NCBI GenBank assembly: GCA_937894055.1
Contig: CALDHQ010000664.1
Coordinates: 1-5,598, forward strand
DNA from: an uncultured Polymorphobacter sp.
Lineage (GTDB): Bacteria > Pseudomonadota > Alphaproteobacteria > Sphingomonadales > Sphingomonadaceae
Direction: 5' to 3'
DNA: 5,598 nt
How positions within the stretch are numbered: position 1 is the first letter of the stretch; each line of letters starts with the position of its first letter. The notes beneath the pieces were generated by a model. It saw only the letters and a program-made list of their open reading frames with translations. It ran no database searches and was not told the DNA's origin. The translations under genes and the position numbers were made by a program. Positions 1 to 4,779 of this stretch are shown here, piece after piece.

Positions 1-101
1 GCCTACCTCAGGAGTCGCTCAACCAGGCCGGGCGATCGCGCACTTACCTACCGCCATCCACACACGCCCATCCCGCGGAGCGGGTTCGTGCAACGGCCCA
101 A

Positions 102-124
102 TTTGCGACATCACGCAAAGCGTG
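102..124. promoter_or_regulatory. Inverted-repeat operator candidate upstream of the AraC promoter
   Basis: A perfect dyad TTTGCG (102-107), N6, CGCAAA (114-119) sits just upstream of the -35 candidate. It overlaps a second dyad CACGC (112-116), AAA, GCGTG (120-124). The element TGTC occurs three times nearby: on the - strand around 108-111 and 143-146 and on the + strand at 123-126. The position suits binding by a regulator, possibly autoregulation by the AraC protein. The binding protein is inference. Confidence 0.4.
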
Positions 125-129
125 TCATT

Positions 130-159
130 TTGCTTCAAGCGGACATTGGGACCCATAAT
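130..159 (+). promoter_or_regulatory. Sigma70-like promoter for the AraC gene
   Basis: TTGCTT (130-135) as -35 and CATAAT (154-159) as -10 are separated by 18 bases. The -10 matches the consensus at five of six positions and the -35 at four of six. Transcription would start near 166, giving an untranslated leader of roughly 50 bases before the GTG at 215. Not tested; spacing and matches are read directly from the sequence. Confidence 0.45.
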
Positions 160-214
160 GCCAAGCGGCTGGCTTCACATCATGTTTCCTCGCCTTCGGC
201 GATTGGCGTAGCCT

Positions 215-1216
215 GTGTCGAACCTATCGCGCGGTGCAATTTTGCAGGGCTACCGAGAGGTCGTCGAGGAATTCGGCCTTGAGGCGCGCGGCCTTGTTTG
301 TGAAGCTGGCTTGCCGGCCGAGTGCCTGACAGATCCCGACATCAAGCTATCGTCGAATGCGGCCTTCGAGCTGCTCGAATCCACAGCACTTCGGTTTGGC
401 ATCACCGACCTGGGACTGCGCATGGCCGAAAAGCGTCGGTTCTCTACGCTGGGCGCTATCGGCCTGGTCATGCGCGAACAGCCGAATGTAGGGCGGGCGT
501 TGCGGATGCTGACCGACCATATCTGGGCGCATGTGGAGGGGGTTTCGATGGCGTTCGAGACCAGCGACGATTTGGTCCTTCTCTTGCCTGCAATCGAACA
601 TCCACTCGACACCCATGTGCGCCAGGCGATGGAACTGACTGTCGCGGTGCTCGTCAATCTGCTGCACCGCTTTCTCGGTGCGGATTGGCGGCCGGAAATG
701 GTGTGCTTCAGCCATGGCAGGATGGCTAAAGCCGCGCGCTATGCGCGTACCTTCGGTCATGCGCCGCTGTTCGAACAGGAGCGCACGATGCTTGTCGTCA
801 AGGCTGCGGATCTTGCGGCCGAAATTCCCGATGCCGATCCGGTCTCGGCGCATGAACTCGCTCGTTACCTTGAATTTGTCGAAGGCGAACGCGGCCCGGA
901 TTTTGCGGCCAAGGTCCGCACGCTGATCCGCCAGATGCTGCCCGGCGGAAATTGCCAAGCGATCACTGTAGCACAGCGCCTGGGCATGAGCCGGCGCACC
1001 TTGCATCGCAAACTGGCGGCGCAGGGCACGAATTTCGAACATCAAGTTCAGCAGACCCGCATCGAGCTGGCCGGCAACTATATCGGCGCCGAGCATCGGT
1101 CGCTGACCGAAGCAGCACACTTACTCGGCTTCGCACATCTCAGCGGATTTTCTCGGTGGCGCCGCCGCTGGCTATTGCCGGATGCGGCAGGAGCCGGGCC
1201 GTCGACGCGCAACTGA
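215..1216 (+). CDS. AraC-family transcriptional regulator (arabinose-binding-domain type)
   Basis: A 333-residue one-component regulator. Residues about 15-210 match the N-terminal ligand-sensing domain typical of the OruR/ArgR-like AraC subgroup: an opening LQGYREVVEEFG stretch, then a conserved RFSTLGAIGLVMREQPNVG segment. The C-terminal DNA-binding domain has two helix-turn-helix units, the first around MSRRTLHRKL (258-267) and the second around LTEAAHLLGFAHLSGFSRW (297-315). GTG 215 is the first possible start after an in-frame TAG at 209-211; its ribosome binding site is weak. The gene lies 191 bases upstream of a co-oriented sulfinate desulfinase, its most likely target. The last 15 or so residues depart from the usual AraC end, and a +1 frame reading MRQEPGRR starts at 1182, so the 3' end may carry a frameshift. 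The family call is firm; the inducer is unknown. Confidence 0.9.
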   Translation: MSNLSRGAILQGYREVVEEFGLEARGLVCEAGLPAECLTDPDIKLSSNAAFELLESTALRFGITDLGLRMAEKRRFSTLGAIGLVMREQPNVGRALRMLTDHIWAHVEGVSMAFETSDDLVLLLPAIEHPLDTHVRQAMELTVAVLVNLLHRFLGADWRPEMVCFSHGRMAKAARYARTFGHAPLFEQERTMLVVKAADLAAEIPDADPVSAHELARYLEFVEGERGPDFAAKVRTLIRQMLPGGNCQAITVAQRLGMSRRTLHRKLAAQGTNFEHQVQQTRIELAGNYIGAEHRSLTEAAHLLGFAHLSGFSRWRRRWLLPDAAGAGPSTRN

Positions 1217-1263
1217 CATGCTAGCTGCCGCCCGGGCGAATCTGCCGCGTCAGTAATGCGACT

Positions 1264-1320
1264 TAGGTAAGAATACCTATGGCCCACAGGGATAACAAAA
1301 TGTCCCCCAAGGGTAAGAAA
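1264..1320. promoter_or_regulatory. Repeated operator candidate for the AraC regulator upstream of the desulfinase
   Basis: Three similar direct repeats are visible: GGTAAGAA (1266-1273), GGATAACAA (1290-1298) and GGTAAGAAA (1312-1320). Their TAA cores begin at 1268, 1293 and 1314, so the last two are 21 bases apart, two helical turns. The first repeat lies in a perfect dyad TAGGTA (1264-1269), N4, TACCTA (1274-1279). The second overlaps GGGATA (1289-1294), N6, TGTCCC (1301-1306), which pairs at five of six positions. AraC proteins commonly bind direct repeats about 21 bp apart next to the -35 region. Assignment to the upstream AraC protein is inference. Confidence 0.45.
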
Positions 1321-1342
1321 TCAATCGATTCCTAGCCTATGT
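1314..1342 (+). promoter_or_regulatory. Weak activator-dependent promoter candidate for the desulfinase operon
   Basis: CTATGT (1337-1342) could serve as -10. The -35 slot 17 bases upstream (TAAGAA, 1314-1319) is poor and coincides with the third operator-like repeat. That arrangement is typical of promoters that need an AraC-type activator bound over the -35 region. An exact 8-bp palindrome AATCGATT lies between the two elements (1323-1330). The call is speculative. Confidence 0.25.
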
Positions 1343-1395
1343 CTGCCTGACCGGGTGCCGCCACACAACGTGCGCTGCAGAACCCGACATCAGCG

Positions 1396-1402
1396 AAGGA
1401 GG
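1396..1402 (+). promoter_or_regulatory. Strong ribosome binding site of the desulfinase gene
   Basis: AAGGAGG lies five bases before ATG 1408. It is the best Shine-Dalgarno sequence in the window and fixes the start of the desulfinase, which means that protein has no signal peptide. Confidence 0.85.
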
Positions 1403-1407
1403 CCGTC

Positions 1408-2571
1408 ATGACGAATGCAGACCATAAGTTTAACACCGTCCCACTGGACTGGAAGCAGGTCTTCTACACCAACTGCCCGCTAGTATCGGCGAGCAACATT
1501 GATCAGGAACTCGGCTGGACGCGCGAAGAATACAAGAAGATGGGCGTGGAATACGGCTTCCTGCGGTCGTGCCGGGGCAATGACTGGTACCCGCACTATA
1601 TCCACAATCTCGATAACCTGATCCGGTTCGGCGGGCTGTTTCCACCAATTCACGTGCATGCCGATATCCGTCGCACCCGGCTGCTCGGCGCGACGCATGT
1701 CTATGAAGGCGGCTGCATGGTCGTCCGTGCCCGCGACGACATCTACCGGATGACGGAACTCAAGGGCAAGAAGGTGGGCCTGTCGAAGAGCCTCAACAGC
1801 ATCAAGAACGACTGGTGGCGGATTCAGGAAGAGCAAGGCATCGAGCTGATGCTGCGCGTCAACGGCATGACCCGCGCCGACATCGAGATCGTCGAGTTCC
1901 CGTACGCCGACGACTGGTACGACAAGCCGGAAATGCTGGCGCCCATGGAGAACCCGTCGGAGCTATGGTTGAAGCGCGACCACAAGCACGATCTCGCCTT
2001 CCGGCCGCTCGAAACCGCGCTCGAAAACGGCCTCGTCGATGCGATTTACACGCAGAGCAAGCCGTTCCAGCATCTCCAGGAAGCGACCGGCAAGTTCAAG
2101 ATGATCGAAGATTTGTCGCGCTATCCCGACTGGACGCTGCAGGTCGCCAATGTGCCTGCCGTCATCACCTGCTCGGACGTCATGGCCGAGCAGCATCCCG
2201 AGCTGGTGGTCGCGTTCATGAAGGGGATGATCAAGGTTGGCCGCTGGGGCAATGACCACAAGCACGCTGCCGCGGCAATTCTCGACCGGCAGACCTTCTA
2301 TCTCGACGTCGAAGATACCTATCGCGGGATCAAGGACATCGACCTCGTCCCCAACCTGTCGGCGCAAAACCTTCAGTCGATCGATATCGGCAAGGAGTTC
2401 ATGCTGAGCCACGGCTACATCAAGAATGATTTCGATGTCGGCAAATGGGCCGCCCCCGAATTCCTTGAAACCGCAGCGCGCGAACTTCTCGAGGAGGAAT
2501 GGCACAAGCGGTCAGGCGCGCGGCTGCCGTCTGCAGCGGCGCCGCTGGCGTCGGGCGTAAAGCTCGGTTGA
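1408..2571 (+). CDS. DszB-like sulfinate desulfinase (NMT1/SsuA fold, cytoplasmic)
   Basis: A 387-residue protein resembling 2'-hydroxybiphenyl-2-sulfinate desulfinase (DszB/BdsB/TdsB, about 365 residues), which cleaves an aryl sulfinate C-S bond to release sulfite. Compared with Rhodococcus DszB from memory, the nucleophile Cys27 in YSNCP corresponds to Cys23 in YTNCP. His60 and Arg70 correspond to His63 and Arg73, with the same spacing of ten, and Gly73 to Gly76 in RFGG. PP at 79-80, RTRLLG (89-94) and WAAPEFL (347-353) also match. A stretch with W..DH..A and LVP.L spacing aligns before the C-terminus. The protein shares the fold of periplasmic sulfonate/nitrate-binding proteins, but it has no signal peptide and no ABC permease or ATPase genes nearby, which favours an enzyme. 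It has an extra tail of about 20 residues. No DszA or DszC lies in the window, so the substrate is unknown. It heads the probable operon. Confidence 0.8.
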   Translation: MTNADHKFNTVPLDWKQVFYTNCPLVSASNIDQELGWTREEYKKMGVEYGFLRSCRGNDWYPHYIHNLDNLIRFGGLFPPIHVHADIRRTRLLGATHVYEGGCMVVRARDDIYRMTELKGKKVGLSKSLNSIKNDWWRIQEEQGIELMLRVNGMTRADIEIVEFPYADDWYDKPEMLAPMENPSELWLKRDHKHDLAFRPLETALENGLVDAIYTQSKPFQHLQEATGKFKMIEDLSRYPDWTLQVANVPAVITCSDVMAEQHPELVVAFMKGMIKVGRWGNDHKHAAAAILDRQTFYLDVEDTYRGIKDIDLVPNLSAQNLQSIDIGKEFMLSHGYIKNDFDVGKWAAPEFLETAARELLEEEWHKRSGARLPSAAAPLASGVKLG

Positions 2572-2577
2572 CTTCGG

Positions 2578-2605
2578 CGGCTCCCGCCCATCGCGGCGGG
2601 AGCCG
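2578..2605 (+). terminator. Strong intercistronic hairpin (terminator, attenuator or mRNA-end stabiliser)
   Basis: A perfect 11-bp stem, CGGCTCCCGCC (2578-2588) with GGCGGGAGCCG (2595-2605), closes a six-base loop seven bases after the desulfinase stop codon. No T run follows (TCCGCTTCC), so it is not a classical intrinsic terminator. It lies between the stop and the rhodanese ribosome binding site (AAGGAA, 2618-2623). It may lower downstream expression or protect the 3' end of a processed desulfinase message. Confidence 0.6.
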
Positions 2606-2629
2606 TCCGCTTCCAGCAAGGAACGAAAA

Positions 2630-3028
2630 ATGGCGACAACACTCAAAGACCTGATGGAGGCCGGGCGTACGGCTGCCCCGTCGATAACACCGGCCGAAGC
2701 CAAGGTCCTGCTTGCTGCCGGCACCGCAATTGCCGTCGATGTGCGCGATGACAGCGAGGTTGCGGCGAGCGGCAAGGTCACCGGCGCGCTCTGCACGCCC
2801 CGCGGCCATCTCGAGGCCAAGATTGATCCCGCATCGCCTGGCTTCGTGGCGGGGCTCGACCCGAAAAAGACTATCCTCGTTTACTGTCGATCGGGCGGCC
2901 GTGCGACGTTGGCGGCCAAGACGTTCAAGGACATGGGCTACCCAGATGTCCGTATTCTGGGAGGTTTCGACGACTGGGTAGCGGCAGGTGGAGCGGTCGA
3001 AGGCATGGGAGGAACTGGCGATGCGTAA
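2630..3028 (+). CDS. Rhodanese-like sulfurtransferase, cytoplasmic copy
   Basis: A 132-residue single-domain rhodanese. These enzymes transfer sulfane sulfur through a persulfide on a loop cysteine; thiosulfate, polysulfide or protein persulfides can be donors and cyanide, sulfite or thiols acceptors. Visible features are the VDVRDDSEV segment (36-44), the active loop CRSGGR with Cys86 after the LVY strand, and the closing MGYPDVRILGGFDDW element. There is no signal peptide. ATG 2630 has AAGGAA six bases upstream. A second cysteine (Cys55) lies where most relatives have the GA(V/I) turn. The gene follows the desulfinase across a 58-base gap holding a hairpin and overlaps the next rhodanese by eight bases, so the two are translationally linked. 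The two proteins align along nearly their whole length, indicating tandem duplication. The physiological donor and acceptor cannot be read from sequence. Confidence 0.92.
   Translation: MATTLKDLMEAGRTAAPSITPAEAKVLLAAGTAIAVDVRDDSEVAASGKVTGALCTPRGHLEAKIDPASPGFVAGLDPKKTILVYCRSGGRATLAAKTFKDMGYPDVRILGGFDDWVAAGGAVEGMGGTGDA
3008..3013 (+). promoter_or_regulatory. Ribosome binding site that sets the start of the second rhodanese
   Basis: GGAGGA lies seven bases before ATG 3021 and inside the end of the first rhodanese gene. It favours ATG 3021 over the upstream in-frame ATG at 2988, which would place eleven extra residues before a well-formed signal peptide. Confidence 0.75.
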
Positions 3029-3497
3029 AGCATCGCAGCGATGGATATTGGTAGTAGCCGTAACAGCGAACATCGCTTTGACGTCGCACGCCGGTATCGC
3101 TGCGACGACGGCCGTACCGGCACCCGAAACGCTCGACCAGCTGATGGCAGCAGGTCGTAGCGCCGCCCCCGCGATCACGCCGCAAGAAGCGATGAAACTG
3201 CTGGCCAGCGGTGCGGCAATCGCCGTCGATGTGCGCGAAGCGAGCGAGGTCGCGGAAACCGGGAAGTTCGCGGGCGCGGTCGTCGCCAGCCGCAGCCATC
3301 TCGAATTCACCCTTGATCCTGAATCGCCGCGCTACAATCCGGCGCTGCGCAAGGACAAGATCATCCTGCTCTATTGCGCTTCTGGTAAGCGCGCGACGCT
3401 CGCCGCGACGACGCTCAAAGCGATGGGCTACACCGATGTCCGGAATCTCGGCGGATTCAAGGACTGGGTTGCTGCGGGTGGTCCCATTGAAAAATAG
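3021..3497 (+). CDS. Rhodanese-like sulfurtransferase, exported (periplasmic) paralogue
   Basis: A 158-residue protein. Residues 1-28 form a signal peptide: MRK, a hydrophobic run ILVVAVTANIAL, and a likely cleavage after Ala27 or Ala28. The mature part is a single rhodanese domain with VDVREASEV (69-77) and active loop CASGKR with Cys119, a loop form frequent in exported thiosulfate sulfurtransferases. It then ends in the same MGYTDVRNLGGFKDW element as its neighbour. Shared blocks such as LM.AGR.AAP.ITP, AIAVDVR, SRSHLE/PRGHLE and DWVAAGG show it is a duplicate of the preceding gene with a signal peptide added or retained. The ATG overlaps the previous stop by eight bases. The likely role is periplasmic sulfane-sulfur or sulfite/thiosulfate conversion; this is inferred from the domain and location. 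Confidence 0.9.
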   Translation: MRKASQRWILVVAVTANIALTSHAGIAATTAVPAPETLDQLMAAGRSAAPAITPQEAMKLLASGAAIAVDVREASEVAETGKFAGAVVASRSHLEFTLDPESPRYNPALRKDKIILLYCASGKRATLAATTLKAMGYTDVRNLGGFKDWVAAGGPIEK

Positions 3498-4224
3498 CCG
3501 GTCCTTGGTGGTTGGCATGCTGCTACTCGCCAGCATGGCTGGCGCTGTCTATGCCCAGCCAGCGCGGGAGCCGGTGACGCTCGCCGGACAGTTGCAGATG
3601 CAGCAGTTTCCAGTCGCGCAGATTTTCCTGTTTCTGTTTCTCATGCTCGGGCCGGTAAAGATCATCGCACCGTTTGCGGCGATCACGCGCGGTGCAAACA
3701 CCGCGCTGACGTGGCGGATCGCAGCGCGTGCCACGTTGTTTGCCAGTGCTGCATTGGTAGTTGCTGCGTTGGTCGGCCAAAGCCAGCTCAACAGCTATGG
3801 CATCCCTGTGCCGGTTCTCGCGCTTGCTGGCGGTATCATCCTGTTCCTGGTGGCACTGATACCCATACTCCAGCAGTTCGCACCGCACGACACGCATCCG
3901 GCCGCTACCGGCGGTGTAGCGGCGGCCCCGTCGTTGAAGGTTGCGATGTCGCCGCTGGCCTTCCCGACAATTGTGACGCCCTATGGAATTGCAACGCTGG
4001 TCGTCTTGCTGGCGCTTGCGCCCGACCGTCACGGCCAATTGATGATCGGCGCAATCATGGCGGCAATCATGGCGCTGAACTTCTTGGCGATGATCGCCAC
4101 ACGCTACATCCTGCCTTTGCTGGGCGTGGTTCTGCCGATTGTGGGCGCGGTTCTTGGCGTCATCCAGGTCGCGCTGGGCCTGTTGGTCATACAGAATTCG
4201 CTCAAGGCGATGGGGATCGGTTGA
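3487..4224 (+). CDS. MarC-family (UPF0056) integral membrane protein
   Basis: About 245 residues if started at TTG 3487, or 235 from ATG 3517. The TTG start gives a complete signal-like N-terminus (MKNSRS, a hydrophobic core, AVYA before Gln24), has GGGTGG five bases upstream, and overlaps the rhodanese stop by 11 bases. The ATG start lacks the basic n-region. MarC hallmarks follow: a first membrane helix ending in MLGPVKIIAPFAAIT (Gly55-Pro56 region), LAGGIILFLVALIPIL in the third, and SPLAFPTIVTPYGIATL as the second half-repeat. About six membrane helices are visible, ending LGVIQVALGLLVIQNSLKAMG. MarC was once linked to multiple antibiotic resistance, a role later refuted in E. coli; its substrate is unknown. 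A signal-like segment before helix 1 is unusual. Its place behind two sulfurtransferases makes export of a sulfur compound a hypothesis only. Confidence 0.85.
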   Translation: MKNSRSLVVGMLLLASMAGAVYAQPAREPVTLAGQLQMQQFPVAQIFLFLFLMLGPVKIIAPFAAITRGANTALTWRIAARATLFASAALVVAALVGQSQLNSYGIPVPVLALAGGIILFLVALIPILQQFAPHDTHPAATGGVAAAPSLKVAMSPLAFPTIVTPYGIATLVVLLALAPDRHGQLMIGAIMAAIMALNFLAMIATRYILPLLGVVLPIVGAVLGVIQVALGLLVIQNSLKAMGIG

Positions 4225-4313
4225 GACCCAGCGACCTGACAAAATGCCGATTGGCTGCAGATTGCCGCCTATTGCCGGGCCACAGCCATCGTCACGAAAT
4301 GGAGAGTTGAGAT

Positions 4314-4703
4314 ATGACAAGCGCGACTATTGCAGCGCCACTCGAAACCGGCACGATGCTTGCCTATGAACGTACCCGTGTTGCCTATGAGCGCACCATG
4401 ATGGCGTGGATCCGGACGGGCACCTCGCTGATCACGTTCGGCTTTGCCGTGTACAAGTTCTTTGAACTCGAACTGCCCGGTAACGGCATCAGCGCGTCGC
4501 TGATCGGTCCCCGCGGATTCGGCGCGATCCTGATTGGAACCGGCATGCTTTCGTTGGTGATGGGCATGGCCGAACACCGGCGCGACCTTGCGCTGCTTGC
4601 GGTGCAATATCCCGGCATGCCTAAATCGATGTCAGTTTGGGCGGCGCGATTGATGGCAGCCTTCGGTGCGCTCGCGTTGGCCGCTGTTGCGTTTCGAGGT
4701 TAG
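4314..4703 (+). CDS. DUF202 (YidH-like) small membrane protein
   Basis: A 129-residue protein with three predicted membrane helices, roughly 34-51 (SLITFGFAVYKFF), 68-85 and 108-127. The family signature ERTMMAWIRTGTSLITFGFA precedes and enters the first helix. DUF202 proteins have no established biochemical function and often sit beside other membrane or stress genes. ATG 4314 has GGAG at 4301-4304, nine bases upstream; an internal ATG at 4356 is a less likely start. The signature is preceded by an extra copy of its first half: AYERTRV then AYERTMM, encoded by a 21-base tandem repeat at 4362-4403. The gene lies 89 bases after the MarC gene with no hairpin between, so co-transcription is likely. 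A hairpin follows it. Confidence 0.88.
   Translation: MTSATIAAPLETGTMLAYERTRVAYERTMMAWIRTGTSLITFGFAVYKFFELELPGNGISASLIGPRGFGAILIGTGMLSLVMGMAEHRRDLALLAVQYPGMPKSMSVWAARLMAAFGALALAAVAFRG
4362..4403 (+). repeat. 21-base tandem duplication within the DUF202 gene
   Basis: Two adjacent 21-base units (4362-4382 and 4383-4403) encode AYERTRV and AYERTMM. They match in the first five codons except at synonymous third positions (GAA/GAG, CGT/CGC). They duplicate the family's ERT signature ahead of the first membrane helix. Confidence 0.7.
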
Positions 4704-4710
4704 CTGCCGC

Positions 4711-4731
4711 TCCGCGCTGATCTAGCGCGGG
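4711..4731 (+). terminator. Hairpin after the DUF202 gene, probable operon terminator
   Basis: CCGCGCT (4712-4718) pairs perfectly with AGCGCGG (4724-4730) around a five-base loop GATCT, and a T-G pair extends the stem by one. CATTTCTCC follows, a weak T-rich tail. It starts eight bases after the DUF202 stop and would separate the desulfinase-to-DUF202 operon from the outer-membrane gene. Confidence 0.5.
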
Positions 4732-4767
4732 CATTTCTCCACGACCTGAGCTTCTGCAGGCAACATT

Positions 4768-4772
4768 AGGAA
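4768..4772 (+). promoter_or_regulatory. Ribosome binding site that sets a GTG start for the outer-membrane gene
   Basis: AGGAA lies seven bases before GTG 4780. No ATG is available nearby in that frame, and only the GTG start gives a complete signal peptide. Confidence 0.7.
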
Positions 4773-4779
4773 TTCAAAA

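Larger units (their letters stand above)
1..214. other. Non-coding leader upstream of the AraC gene
   Basis: I see no convincing gene here. All three + frames are open for a while, but their translations look like noise: no domain, no good ribosome binding site and proline/arginine-rich content typical of GC-rich non-coding DNA. The stretch holds a short GC hairpin (CCCGC 72-76, GCGGG 80-84) with no T run after it, a dyad at 102-119, and a promoter candidate at 130-159. An octamer CTTACCTA at 43-50 is the reverse complement of TAGGTAAG at 1264-1271, in the intergenic region before the desulfinase gene. Confidence 0.55.

Noticed and set aside
72..84. CCCGC/GCGGG hairpin as a terminator of an upstream gene
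   Set aside because: Only five base pairs, a three-base loop and no T run, and no gene is visible upstream in the window.
88..282. Short + strand open frame overlapping the AraC start
   Set aside because: No ribosome binding site, no recognisable domain, covers the promoter and dyads, and overlaps the well-supported AraC gene in another frame.
347..1120. Long - strand open frame across the AraC gene (257 codons)
   Set aside because: It is antisense to a clear AraC family gene, and its composition is that expected from GC-rich third-position bias. No domain is recognisable.
1288..1298. AGGGATAACA, part of the I-SceI homing endonuclease site
   Set aside because: The match stops after about ten bases of the 18-base site, and there is no intron or homing gene in the window; coincidence.
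1408..2571. Reading the gene as a periplasmic ABC transporter substrate-binding protein
   Set aside because: There is no signal peptide, the strong ribosome binding site fixes the start, no permease or ATPase gene is adjacent, and the DszB catalytic residues are present.
2420..3310. Long - strand open frame across the rhodanese genes (296 codons)
   Set aside because: It contains internally repeated stretches because it mirrors the two paralogous rhodaneses on the + strand; it is a shadow.
3523..4320. Long - strand open frame opposite the MarC gene (265 codons)
   Set aside because: Its H/Q/R/D-rich low-complexity content is the typical antisense of a hydrophobic membrane gene.
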